The notes beneath the pieces are model-generated. The model saw only the letters and a list, made by a program, of their open reading frames with translations, was not told where the DNA came from and ran no database searches. A stretch of 13,159 nt of DNA, from assembly GCA_020354105.1 (NCBI GenBank), contig CP070642.1, positions 1,270,997 through 1,284,155 on the forward strand. Reading direction: 5' to 3'. The translations under genes were made by a program, and so were the position numbers. Source of the stretch: Chloroflexota bacterium (GTDB lineage Bacteria > Chloroflexota > Dehalococcoidia > GIF9 > UBA5629). Below, piece by piece: positions 1 through 7,428 of the stretch (the stretch's first letter is position 1; every line of letters starts with the position of its first letter).

Positions 1-60
1 GAAGCGGCAACGACAAAGACGACTCGAAAGAAAAAGACAGCCACCGGAGGTAAAAGCTAA
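1..60 (+). CDS. rplU: 3' end of ribosomal protein L21 gene (partial)
   Basis: An open frame enters from the left edge and stops with TAA at 58-60. The visible 19 residues are rich in Lys, Thr and Ala (ending KKKTATGGKS), so they form a basic low-complexity tail and not a recognisable L21 core. The identification rests on position: rplU lies directly before rpmA in most bacteria. The stop codon shares its last base with the rpmA ATG (TAATG), which suggests translational coupling. Identity is inferred from context, because no L21 domain is in the window. Confidence 0.65.
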   Translation, partial: EAATTKTTRKKKTATGGKS

Positions 61-323
61 TGGCTCATAAGAAAGGCGGAGGCAGCACACGCTATGGACG
101 TGACAGCCAAGCCAAAAGGCTGGGTGTGAAAAGATACGCCGGCCAGCAGGTTAATGCCGGCACCATACTGGTAAGGCAACGGGGAACTCGCATTCACCCG
201 GGTAATAACGTCGGCATGGGTAAAGACCACACCCTGTTTGCCCTCATTGATGGCACCGTCAAATACGAACCGGCAACCAAGGACCGGAAAAAAGTTAGCG
301 TTTATGCCGAGCAAACGAAATGA
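60..323 (+). CDS. rpmA: 50S ribosomal protein L27
   Basis: This 87-residue protein has the normal L27 length and starts with the hallmark MAHKKGGGS. Such an N-terminus reaches toward the peptidyl-transferase centre of the large subunit. It has no Firmicutes-type cleavable N-terminal extension. Further family signatures are GRDSQAKRLGVK, the IHPGNNVGMGKDHTLFA stretch, and the basic C-terminal region. A GGAGG ribosome-binding site at 46-50 lies 9 nt before the ATG, inside the end of the upstream gene. The stop overlaps the rpmE start in an ATGA, so rplU, rpmA and rpmE are almost certainly translated from one message. Confidence 0.97.
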   Translation: MAHKKGGGSTRYGRDSQAKRLGVKRYAGQQVNAGTILVRQRGTRIHPGNNVGMGKDHTLFALIDGTVKYEPATKDRKKVSVYAEQTK

Positions 324-526
324 AGACTAAAATACATCCCGAATATCATAACGATGCTCAGGTAATTTGCTCCTGCGGCAATACCTTCACTACCGGCTCC
401 ACCAGGAAAACGCTGAAAGTGGAGCTATGCAGCAAATGTCACCCGTTTTTCACTGGCGAGCAGAAGATAGTCGACACCGCCGGCAGGGTAGAGCGCTTCA
501 AACGCCGCTATAAGATCAAGGAATAA
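320..526 (+). CDS. rpmE: 50S ribosomal protein L31 (zinc-binding type)
   Basis: This 68-residue protein matches L31 in length and motifs. It begins MKTKIHPEY and contains CSCGNTF and CSKCHPFFTG. Four cysteines (C17, C19, C37, C40) make it the C+ form that binds one zinc ion on the large subunit. The paralog induced under zinc starvation lacks them. The start codon overlaps the rpmA stop (ATGA) and has no strong Shine-Dalgarno sequence of its own, so translation is probably coupled. A rpmA-rpmE-DUF1385 order is common in several bacterial groups. The prfA and prmC genes that often follow are absent here. Confidence 0.96.
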   Translation: MKTKIHPEYHNDAQVICSCGNTFTTGSTRKTLKVELCSKCHPFFTGEQKIVDTAGRVERFKRRYKIKE

Positions 527-534
527 AACCCTTC

Positions 535-560
535 CGTCATTGCAAGACAAACGGCAATCT
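535..560 (+). repeat. Degenerate dispersed repeat, copy 1
   Basis: The sequence runs from CGTCATTGC to GGCAATCT, with ATTGC and GCAAT as inverted ends (539-543 and 554-558). It resembles a shortened member of the intergenic repeat GTCATTGCGAGG...GAAGCAATCT seen in many environmental bacterial genomes. The resemblance is from memory. The middle of the element is missing. Confidence 0.45.
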
Positions 561-574
561 ACGCCTCTCTTTGC

Positions 575-612
575 TGTTATTTCGAGGAGTGACAGTAAAG
601 TAGCAATCTCTC
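575..612 (+). repeat. Degenerate dispersed repeat, copy 2
   Basis: The segment contains TCGAGGAGTGACAG and then GTAGCAATCTCTC, in the order expected for the GTCATTGCGAGGAGCGAAG...GAAGCAATCTC family but with several substitutions. It lies 14 bp after copy 1 in the same orientation. Together the two fill most of the rpmE-DUF1385 spacer. Confidence 0.5.
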
Positions 613-643
613 TAAACGACATTCCAATTTGAGATTTGGCAGC

Positions 644-2380
644 ATGGACAAAAGGGATAAAATGGCAGCCGAGAAACCTTTCTACTACGGCGGACAGGCA
701 TTAATAGAAGGCGTAATGATGCGAGGGCGGGAAAATATAGCTATAGCCGTCCGCCGACCTGACGGTGACATAACTGTAACCAGCCGACCTCTCGCCAATC
801 TATACAAAGGCCACTTCAGGAACTGGCCACTGATTAGAGGCATAACCGTACTCATCGAAACTCTAGCTATCGGGATTCAATCCCTGCTTTACTCCGCCCA
901 GATTGCCGCAGCCGAGGAAGACGAAAATGGAATATCTACACCAATGTTATGGGGAAGCCTGGTTATCGCCGTTGCCTTCGCCATAGGTCTATTCTTTGTC
1001 CTACCCCTGCTTCTCACCCGTTACCTCATTGACCCACATATCGCCTCAGCCCTGGTCAGCAACATTATCGAGGGCATCTTACGCATAGGCATATTCATCG
1101 CCTACGTAAAAGCCATAAGCCTGATGCCAGATTTAAAAAGGGTCTTCGCTTATCATGGTGCTGAACATAAGGTGGTCAACGCCCACGAATCCGGTACGCC
1201 ACTGGAGTTAGATTATGTCAAAAATTACTCTACCTCACATACCCGCTGTGGCACCAGCTTTCTGCTGACAGTTCTGATAATCGCTATTTTCGTCTTCGCT
1301 CTGCTCGGTCGCCCGCCCCTGTGGATAAGCATACTGTCCCGCATTGTCCTCATCCCCGTCATCGCCGCCATCGGCTATGAATTTGTTCGTTTCGGAGCTG
1401 CCTATAGTCAGAACCGGTTTGTGCGTGGCCTACTAGCCCCGGGCCTCAAACTACAAGCCATGACCACCAGGGAACCAGACGACAGGCAATTGGAAACAGC
1501 AATATCAGCGCTGAAAAAAGCTATCGAAGTCGATAGTGGCCAACCGGAGGAAAAATTTGAAACCAAAACGCAAGATACAAAATGGCAATCTGAACCAATC
1601 GCAGATAAAACCAGACAATCACTTGTCGATATTACAAATCTATACCTTGATTTACTCGTAGATAACGACCTTGCTAAATTGCCTGTTTCAAGCAACATCA
1701 GGTTTACTGAGAACGGTAATGAAATAAAGCTGGGTAAAGGGCTGTGGCAAACAGCAACAGACATTACCTACCGCCAATATTTTGTCGACCCTTCTACCGG
1801 CCAGGTGCTTTTCTTCGGTGTTGTAGATGAAGACGGCACACTGGCAAACTTAATGGTTCGCCTCAAGGTAACTGACAACAAGATTGAGGAGATTGAGACC
1901 ATTGTATGCAGAAAAGGTCAGTCTTCTGTTGCCAGTCCGGAGTCTCTGGTTACTCCGAAACCTGTCTATGACGAGATCGTTCCAGAATCAGAGCGATCCT
2001 CACGCGATAAGGTGATAGCCATAGCTAATAGTTATTTTGATGGTCTTGAGCAAAATAGTGCTGAGAACGTACCGTTTCACCCATCTTGCAACCGGACAGA
2101 GAACGGATTCCAGACTACAAACAATCCTATCAACAAATTTTTGGGCATGGACGCAGCTTCCCAGTTAAAACTGTTTACTTACATCACCAAAGTAAGAGAC
2201 CGCCGCTTTTTCATTATAGACGAGAAACGTGGCTTGGTAGGCGGAATATTTATTTTCGATTGTCCGGAGACACGCAGTATATTGCTGGCTGAGGTTTTTA
2301 AAGTTATTAGCGGTCAGATTCGAGAAATAGAGGCATTAATGGTCAATACCCCATACGGGCAAACGTCAGGCTGGCAATAA
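644..2380 (+). CDS. DUF1385 (YqhQ-like) membrane protein fused to tandem NTF2-like (DUF8021-like) domains
   Basis: Residues about 10-290 are a DUF1385 domain. The N-terminus reads KPFYYGGQALIEGVMMRG. There are roughly four or five hydrophobic segments, and conserved polar motifs HGAEHK (H171, E174, H175) and HTRCG (H199, C202). The biochemical role of this family is not established. After a charged linker, residues about 323-440 and 452-578 look like two NTF2-like repeats. The first has RFTENG...LGKGLW and the second RTENG..TTNN, with a C-terminal PYGQTSGW ending, as in DUF8021 proteins. Ordinary DUF1385 proteins are about 300 residues, so this tail nearly doubles the length. The start is uncertain: TTG 629, ATG 644 and ATG 662 are in frame. 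ATG 662 has AAAGGGA at short spacing and gives the most typical family N-terminus. I kept 644 as the longest ATG start. Confidence 0.85.
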   Translation: MDKRDKMAAEKPFYYGGQALIEGVMMRGRENIAIAVRRPDGDITVTSRPLANLYKGHFRNWPLIRGITVLIETLAIGIQSLLYSAQIAAAEEDENGISTPMLWGSLVIAVAFAIGLFFVLPLLLTRYLIDPHIASALVSNIIEGILRIGIFIAYVKAISLMPDLKRVFAYHGAEHKVVNAHESGTPLELDYVKNYSTSHTRCGTSFLLTVLIIAIFVFALLGRPPLWISILSRIVLIPVIAAIGYEFVRFGAAYSQNRFVRGLLAPGLKLQAMTTREPDDRQLETAISALKKAIEVDSGQPEEKFETKTQDTKWQSEPIADKTRQSLVDITNLYLDLLVDNDLAKLPVSSNIRFTENGNEIKLGKGLWQTATDITYRQYFVDPSTGQVLFFGVVDEDGTLANLMVRLKVTDNKIEEIETIVCRKGQSSVASPESLVTPKPVYDEIVPESERSSRDKVIAIANSYFDGLEQNSAENVPFHPSCNRTENGFQTTNNPINKFLGMDAASQLKLFTYITKVRDRRFFIIDEKRGLVGGIFIFDCPETRSILLAEVFKVISGQIREIEALMVNTPYGQTSGWQ

Positions 2381-2460
2381 TATTCAACCTTCAATCATGG
2401 TGCTTCTTACTATTCTCCGCTTCTTATCCGGATTGGCCATAACAAATATTCAGCTAAAAT

Positions 2461-2781
2461 CTAGTCGATATCTTCCCTATTAAACTCCTGGAAGAAACAG
2501 CTACGGTTACCAGTGTGGCATGTCGGTCCGGCTGGTTTAGCCCGAATGAGGATAGCATCGCCGTCGCAGTCCTTAGACAGTGACTGCACTTTAAGAACAT
2601 TTCCGGAGGTATCGCCTTTGTGCCACAATTCCTGTCGGCTACGACTGTAGAACCATGCCTCTCCACTGTCCAGTGTCCGCCGCAGGGCTTCCTTATCAGC
2701 ATAGCCCAGCATCAGCACTTCGCCGCTATCGGCATCCTGAATTATGACCGGAATTAGACCTTTATCATTGAATTTTAACAT
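2461..2781 (-). CDS. hisI: Phosphoribosyl-AMP cyclohydrolase
   Basis: The enzyme opens the adenine ring of phosphoribosyl-AMP, the third step of histidine synthesis, in the cytoplasm. The 106-residue protein is the stand-alone HisI form with no fused HisE pyrophosphatase. Metal ligands are visible as DCDGD (D71, C72, D73, D75) and CHTG followed by C95 (C88, H89, C95). The WFYSRSR and LWHKGDTSGN motifs are intact. An AAGGTGG ribosome-binding site lies 6 nt before the ATG on the minus strand. It is 73 nt downstream of hisA in the same direction and is probably read from the hisA promoter. hisF and hisE are not in the window. Confidence 0.96.
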   Translation of the reverse strand: MLKFNDKGLIPVIIQDADSGEVLMLGYADKEALRRTLDSGEAWFYSRSRQELWHKGDTSGNVLKVQSLSKDCDGDAILIRAKPAGPTCHTGNRSCFFQEFNREDID

Positions 2782-2854
2782 CGTGTACCACCTTATTGAT
2801 TGTCCATTTCTCTGTCTTCCCTTAACGGGAGAGCATCAGAGTTAAGGCAAAGCC

Positions 2855-3568
2855 TCATAATCCCAAAGTCAGGGCTTCTCTCAAACTCACATCGCCGGTA
2901 TAGAGCGCCCTGCCCAAAATAGCTCCCTCTACCCCAAGTTTCGCAAGCTTCCTGAGATGGTCCAACGCCGAGATACCACCGGCAGCGATGACCGGCAAAT
3001 TCACACCTTTGACCATCTCGGCTATGGCTTCAAAATCTGGCTCGGTCAATGTGCCATCGCGTTTTATATCAGTATAAACAATACGCCTTACTCCAGCATC
3101 TGCCATGCTTCGACCCAATTCTAAAGCCGTAACCTCTGTGCCCTTCTGCCAGCCGTGAGTGGCTACACGCCCATCCCTGGCATCTATGCCAACGATTATG
3201 GCGTCACCATACTTCTGGCATAGTCCATTCAACATCTCCGGATTCTCTACGGCGGCTGTTCCCAGAATAACCCGACTTACACCAATAGCTAGCAGCTTTG
3301 CCACTGTAGCCTCATCTCTTATGCCACCACCAAGCTGCACAGGTAGGTTCATATCTTTCACTATAGCCTCGACAATAGCAATATTACGCAGCTCACCACT
3401 GGCGGCCCCATCCAGGTCAACCAGATGCAACCGACCAGCCCCTTGAGCCTGCCAGTCGAAAGCAACAGCTACAGGGTCCTCAGAGAAAACCGTCTCCTGG
3501 CTGTAATCACCCTGATACAGCCGGACACATTTGCCTCCTTTGATATCAACAGCCGGAATTATTTCCAT
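2855..3568 (-). CDS. hisA: Phosphoribosylformimino-AICAR ribotide isomerase
   Basis: HisA carries out the Amadori rearrangement of ProFAR to PRFAR in histidine synthesis. The 237-residue protein has the family length and a beta/alpha-barrel pattern. It opens with IIPAVDIKGGKCVRL. The expected catalytic aspartates are D8 at the end of strand 1 and D129 in VGIDARDG. Phosphate-binding glycines are seen in QLGGGIRD (around 78-85) and AAGGIS (195-200). W140 in HGW supports HisA over the paralog HisF, as does YTDIKRDGT. A TrpF-like second activity (PriA) cannot be excluded from sequence alone. The ATG at 3568 fixes the canonical N-terminus, although its ribosome-binding site is weak. Confidence 0.96.
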   Translation of the reverse strand: MEIIPAVDIKGGKCVRLYQGDYSQETVFSEDPVAVAFDWQAQGAGRLHLVDLDGAASGELRNIAIVEAIVKDMNLPVQLGGGIRDEATVAKLLAIGVSRVILGTAAVENPEMLNGLCQKYGDAIIVGIDARDGRVATHGWQKGTEVTALELGRSMADAGVRRIVYTDIKRDGTLTEPDFEAIAEMVKGVNLPVIAAGGISALDHLRKLAKLGVEGAILGRALYTGDVSLREALTLGL

Positions 3569-3588
3569 CTCAAATTACCATACGAGCG

Positions 3589-3617
3589 TTTCAATTTCCT
3601 TAAATTTGCTATACAAT
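3589..3617 (+). promoter_or_regulatory. Candidate promoter for the acyl-CoA dehydrogenase unit
   Basis: A -35-like TTTCAA (3589-3594), a 17-nt spacer and a -10-like TACAAT (3612-3617, 5 of 6 consensus bases) lie about 45 nt before the ATG at 3662. The gene has a strong GGAGG site at 3651-3655, 6 nt before its start. The -35 is weak, so this is only a candidate. Confidence 0.35.
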
Positions 3618-3644
3618 ATTAAAGCTTTAAGTCATTACTTTCAA
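3616..3644 (-). promoter_or_regulatory. Candidate promoter for hisA-hisI
   Basis: On the minus strand, TTGAAA (3644-3639, 5 of 6 consensus bases) is followed by a 17-nt spacer and TAATAT (3621-3616). This predicts a leader of about 40 nt before the hisA ATG. It shares two bases with the plus-strand -10 candidate, so transcription in the two directions may compete. Confidence 0.35.
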
Positions 3645-3661
3645 ATAAAAGGAGGACAAAC

Positions 3662-4804
3662 ATGGACTTCGAGCTTTCCGAAGAGCACAAAATGTTCCAG
3701 GAAGCCATACGCAACTTCGCACAAAAAGAAATCGCTCCGCTCGTCGAGGAAGCTGAAAAAACAGCCACCTTCCCACTCCAGCTATTCCCCCAGATGGGCA
3801 AGCTAGGTTACATCTGCGTCAGGTATCCCGCTAAATATGGCGGCGCTGAGATAGGCAAGGTAGGCGACTGTATTTCAGTTGAGGAGGTGGCTTACCAAAG
3901 CGTCGGCATATGTGCCGGCACCATGGTTCAAAGTGGCATTGGCACCACAGCTGTTTACTCTTACGGCAGTGAAGACCAGAAGCAGAAATACCTAGTACCA
4001 GCTATTAAAGGAGAGAAAATAGCTGCCTTCGGTCTTACCGAGCCCAACGCCGGCTCGGACGCCGCAGCCATAGAGACAACTGCCACTAAGAAGAACGGCA
4101 AGTACGTTATCAATGGCACAAAGATATTTATCACCAACGGAAATATCTGCGACTTCGTTCTGGCTGCCGCTTATACAGACAAAAGCAAAGGGGCTCGAGG
4201 CGGAGTCAGCTTATTTATCGTTGAAAAAGGCACCCCAGGGTTCAATCGCTCCAAGCTGCATAAGTTCTGTGGTCGCTCCGGTGAAACAGGAGAGCTAAGC
4301 TTTGAAGATTGTGCCGTACCCGAAGAAAACCTCATCGGTGAAGAAGGCAAGGGCTTTCCCTACCTGATGGAATCACTGATGGGAGGCAGAATATCCCATG
4401 CCTCCAGAAGTCTGGGGTTAGCTCGTTCAGCTTATGATGCTACACTCAAATATGCACAGGAAAGAGTCCAATTCGGGCAACCTATAGCCAAATTCCAGGC
4501 AAACTCTTTTAAACTGGCAAGAATGGCTATGGACATAGAGGCAGCCCGCTGGCTGATATTCCATGCCGCCTGGCTCTATGACCAGAACAAGCCACATGTG
4601 AAGGAAGCCGCTATGGCCAAGCTTTTCGCCAGCGAGGTGGCTGTAAGCGTGACCACCGAAGCCATGCAGATTCACGGTGGCTATGGTCTCACGGAAGAGT
4701 CAGTGATACAGCGTTACTTCCGAGACTCCCGCATGTCAACCATCACCGAGGGCACTTCGGAAATCCAGCAGCTAGTCATATCACGAGAAATCGGCATCCG
4801 CTAG
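3662..4804 (+). CDS. Acyl-CoA dehydrogenase (FAD-dependent)
   Basis: The protein would oxidise an acyl-CoA to the 2,3-enoyl-CoA with FAD, passing electrons to electron-transfer flavoprotein. At 380 residues it has the usual short- to medium-chain family length. Domains follow the standard order: N-terminal helices (about 1-115), a middle beta domain with FGLTEPNAGSD (123-133), and a C-terminal helical domain with RVQFGQPI, QIHGGYG (336-342) and the catalytic-base motif TEGTSEIQ (E363). The region before FEDCAVP reads CGRSGETGEL, unlike the usual R.S.T.EL pattern, so the substrate pocket may be specialised. A GGAGG site lies 6 nt upstream. The neighbouring carboxyltransferase gene 70 nt downstream suggests catabolism of a branched, odd-chain or dicarboxylic acyl-CoA. 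The exact substrate cannot be read from sequence. Confidence 0.94.
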   Translation: MDFELSEEHKMFQEAIRNFAQKEIAPLVEEAEKTATFPLQLFPQMGKLGYICVRYPAKYGGAEIGKVGDCISVEEVAYQSVGICAGTMVQSGIGTTAVYSYGSEDQKQKYLVPAIKGEKIAAFGLTEPNAGSDAAAIETTATKKNGKYVINGTKIFITNGNICDFVLAAAYTDKSKGARGGVSLFIVEKGTPGFNRSKLHKFCGRSGETGELSFEDCAVPEENLIGEEGKGFPYLMESLMGGRISHASRSLGLARSAYDATLKYAQERVQFGQPIAKFQANSFKLARMAMDIEAARWLIFHAAWLYDQNKPHVKEAAMAKLFASEVAVSVTTEAMQIHGGYGLTEESVIQRYFRDSRMSTITEGTSEIQQLVISREIGIR

Positions 4805-4861
4805 CGCAAGAGATAAGTTGTAAAGCACTGAGACATCGAGCCGAGCCATAAGTCAACGGTG

Positions 4862-4868
4862 AAAGGTG
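4862..4868 (+). promoter_or_regulatory. Ribosome-binding site that decides the carboxyltransferase start
   Basis: AAAGGTG lies 6 nt before ATG 4875. The in-frame GTG at 4866 overlaps this site and so is unlikely to be the real start. Confidence 0.6.
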
Positions 4869-4874
4869 ATAATA

Positions 4875-6428
4875 ATGTCAAACACAAAAGAGGTAATCGA
4901 GAAATACAAGGCAAAGCGAGAAAAAATAAAGCAAATGGGAGGCCCTAATGCCATTGAACAGCGCCATAAAGCTGGACAATGGTCAGCACGAGAAAGGATT
5001 GATTATTTCTTTGACCCGGGTACCTTCACCGAAATTGGACTCTTCGTTAAGCACCGGACCACAAACTTCGGCATGGACAAAAGGGAGATACCAGCCGAAG
5101 GTGTAATTACCGGCTACGGGAAGGTAAATGGCCGACCCGTTGTCGCTATCGCCGAAGACTTTACTGCCATGGCAGGAACTTTTGGCGAATACCACGGCAA
5201 GAAATTCGCCCGAGCGCTTGAATTTGCCAAGGACATGGGCTATCCATGCATAAGCATGAACGACTCCGGGGGGGCCCGGCTTCAAGAGGGCATGGACACG
5301 CTCGAAGCCTATGGTTGGCTATTCAGATCTCAAATACTGGCTTCCGGCATAGTGCCTCAGATATCTATGCTAATGGGGCCATGCTTAGGCGGGCAAGCTT
5401 ACCACCCGGTAATGCAGGACTTCCTCATCCAATGCCGACATACGGGCTTCATGGGCATCGCTGGTCCCGCCTTTGTAAAAACTCAAGTCGGTGAGGAAAT
5501 CACCCTCGAAGAACTTTCCGGCTGGACAGCTCACGCCGTGAGATCGGGACAAACACATGTCGTAGTTGAGAATGACCAAGAAGCTCTTGATACATGCAAA
5601 CAACTGCTCTCTTTTCTGCCGTCAAATAATAAAGACAAGCCTCCTTGCATCGATACCCAGGATGAGGCGGATAGAACAGTCCCTGAATTAGACAACATGA
5701 TTCCTGACCGCCCAAACCAGCCATTTGACATGCTTAAAGTAATCCAGCTCGTGGTAGATGACGGCTACTTTTTTGAGCTACTAAAAGACCATGCCATGAA
5801 CTGCATTATCGGTTTCGCCCGATTCAATAGTCGTCCGGTAGGCATAGTTGCCAACCGTCCAGCGCATATTGGTGGCGTTATCGATATAGATGCCGCAGAC
5901 AAAATGGCCAGATTTATCAGGTTTTGCGACCTATTTAACATCCCGTTAATCAGCTTCCAGGACTGTCCCGGTTACATGATAGGCTCCGAGCAGGATTGGA
6001 AAGGTATTCTGCGTCACGGAGCCAAGCTGCTTTATGCCTGGGCCGATGCTACCGTGCCTCTTATTTCAATCATGGTGCGGAAATCATACGCTGGCGCACA
6101 CTACGGGATGTTGGACAAATCCATCGGCGCCGACCTCGTCTTCGCCTGGCCAACAGCCCAGGTCACTATCGTTGGTGCCGAGACTGCAGCCAGTGTCATC
6201 TTCGCCAAGGAGATAAGAGAAGCCAAAAACCCCAAAGAAGTGAGTGCCAAACGAATACAGGAGTATCAAGAACTCTACGAGAATCCCTACATGGGAGCCG
6301 AGAGAGGCTATATCGATGACATCATAATGCCTAGCGACACCAGGAAGATGATAAATAGAGCCCTGGATATATTAAAAAATAAGACCGTGGCCAGGCCATG
6401 GAGAAAATATTCTAATATCAACCTATAA
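4875..6428 (+). CDS. Acyl-CoA carboxylase carboxyltransferase (beta) subunit, propionyl/methylmalonyl-CoA type
   Basis: This 517-residue protein has two crotonase-like halves, as in PccB and MmdA. The N-terminal half carries the acyl-CoA oxyanion motif SGGARLQEG (131-139), MAGTFGEYHG and GPCLGG. The C-terminal half carries DCPGY (363-367), GILRHGAKLLYA, RKSYAGAHYG (402-411) and AWPTAQ. The family moves CO2 between biotin and an acyl-CoA, in a carboxylase or in a sodium-pump decarboxylase. Some positions are divergent: GGQAY replaces the common GGAVY, and Y410 aligns by eye with a position reported to control acyl specificity in streptomycete PccB/AccB. No biotin carboxylase or biotin carrier gene is in the window, so partners must be encoded elsewhere. 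It follows the acyl-CoA dehydrogenase by 70 nt and precedes a methyltransferase by 14 nt. Confidence 0.93.
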   Translation: MSNTKEVIEKYKAKREKIKQMGGPNAIEQRHKAGQWSARERIDYFFDPGTFTEIGLFVKHRTTNFGMDKREIPAEGVITGYGKVNGRPVVAIAEDFTAMAGTFGEYHGKKFARALEFAKDMGYPCISMNDSGGARLQEGMDTLEAYGWLFRSQILASGIVPQISMLMGPCLGGQAYHPVMQDFLIQCRHTGFMGIAGPAFVKTQVGEEITLEELSGWTAHAVRSGQTHVVVENDQEALDTCKQLLSFLPSNNKDKPPCIDTQDEADRTVPELDNMIPDRPNQPFDMLKVIQLVVDDGYFFELLKDHAMNCIIGFARFNSRPVGIVANRPAHIGGVIDIDAADKMARFIRFCDLFNIPLISFQDCPGYMIGSEQDWKGILRHGAKLLYAWADATVPLISIMVRKSYAGAHYGMLDKSIGADLVFAWPTAQVTIVGAETAASVIFAKEIREAKNPKEVSAKRIQEYQELYENPYMGAERGYIDDIIMPSDTRKMINRALDILKNKTVARPWRKYSNINL

Positions 6429-6442
6429 AAACCAATAGTCGC

Positions 6443-7189
6443 ATGGCAGTCAACTATACCGACATTTCAAAGACCTATGATAACTACCGTTCCTACCCGG
6501 AAAGTTTGATAAAAAAGGTTATTGCACTGGGAAAGGTCAGCCAGGGAAAGAAAGTCCTAGACCTCGGCTGTGGCACGGGTAACGTAGCTTCACAATTACG
6601 GAAGACGATAAATGCCGATGTAATCGGAGTAGATGCGTCATTCTCCATGCTGAAGGTAGCCAAGGACAAATCTCTCGAGGTTGTTTGTTCCGATATCGAT
6701 AACCAGCAACTGCCCTTCCGCGATGGCTCTTTTGATACCATAATAGGAGCTTACGTTATTCATCAAATAAAAAACCTGACTTTCATGCTTTCAGAGTGCT
6801 ACCGTGTGCTGCGAAGTGGTATCCTGGTCCTTTTAACCTCCAGCCATAAGCAAATCGAAAACCAGCATCCCATTATTAAAAACTTTTTCCCCAGTTATGT
6901 CGATATCGATAAAGCTAGATTTCCAGATATTCACCACATAAATCAACTATTGCATTCTCTTGGTTTCAAAGATATTCAACACGAGGAGGTGATTGTCGAA
7001 AATATCCCCATAGACAACGAATATTTGCAGAAAGTGAAGAGCAAATATGTCTCGACATACCACCTTATGCCCCAGGACGAATTTGAAAATGGTATTATAC
7101 AATTAGAAGAGTTCATCATAAAGCGAAATCAGCCAGAATTCAGAGACTGGCACGGAACGATAGTATGCGGATTGAAGACCGCCAACTAA
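6443..7189 (+). CDS. Class I SAM-dependent methyltransferase
   Basis: This 248-residue protein has the methyltransferase-11/25-type fold. Motif I is VLDLGCGTG (38-46) and the acidic residue after strand 2 is D64 in VIGVDAS. The LPFRDGSFDTIIGAYVIHQI stretch corresponds to motifs II/III, and CYRVLRSG to the post-III region. The C-terminal 100 residues are charged and have no recognisable substrate signature, so the methyl acceptor is unknown. The start lies 14 nt after the carboxyltransferase stop with no Shine-Dalgarno sequence, which suggests reinitiation after the upstream gene. It is not a close copy of the other methyltransferase at 12227-12916. Similarity between the two is limited to the general fold. 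Confidence 0.88.
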   Translation: MAVNYTDISKTYDNYRSYPESLIKKVIALGKVSQGKKVLDLGCGTGNVASQLRKTINADVIGVDASFSMLKVAKDKSLEVVCSDIDNQQLPFRDGSFDTIIGAYVIHQIKNLTFMLSECYRVLRSGILVLLTSSHKQIENQHPIIKNFFPSYVDIDKARFPDIHHINQLLHSLGFKDIQHEEVIVENIPIDNEYLQKVKSKYVSTYHLMPQDEFENGIIQLEEFIIKRNQPEFRDWHGTIVCGLKTAN

Positions 7190-7202
7190 AGGAGAGATTA
7201 AA

Positions 7203-7409
7203 ATGGAATTATTGAATTCATGCCCTGTATCACCTTGGATGACATGGATTATACCCTTGATCATCCTCTGGACTCTGCCCTGGAAAGGCGTGGCTCTATG
7301 GCGTGCTGCCGGCAACAAGCACCTGGCATGGTTTATCTGTATCTTTATCTTTAACACACTGGCTATACTGGAGATAATCTATATCTTCGGATTCAGCCGG
7401 AAAAAATAA
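7203..7409 (+). CDS. Small two-helix membrane protein, DUF5652-like
   Basis: This 68-residue protein has two hydrophobic segments, around residues 12-27 and 41-63. They are separated by the polar turn LPWKGVALWRAAGNKH, and the C-terminus is basic (SRKK). The PWKG.ALW.AA pattern followed by ICIFIFNTLAILEIIYIF matches my memory of DUF5652, a family of short membrane proteins of unknown function. A GGAGAG ribosome-binding site lies 6 nt before ATG 7203. The gene starts 13 nt after the methyltransferase stop and is probably the last gene of the unit beginning at 3662. No function can be assigned. Confidence 0.82.
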   Translation: MELLNSCPVSPWMTWIIPLIILWTLPWKGVALWRAAGNKHLAWFICIFIFNTLAILEIIYIFGFSRKK

Positions 7410-7428
7410 GCCACCGCAGCCTAAGGCA

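Noticed and set aside
3425..3806. Small plus-strand open frames across the hisA start and the dehydrogenase start
   Set aside because: They overlap well-supported genes in other frames or strands and show no independent start signals.
4866..4874. GTG start for the carboxyltransferase
   Set aside because: The GTG overlaps the AAAGGTG site that is well placed for ATG 4875.
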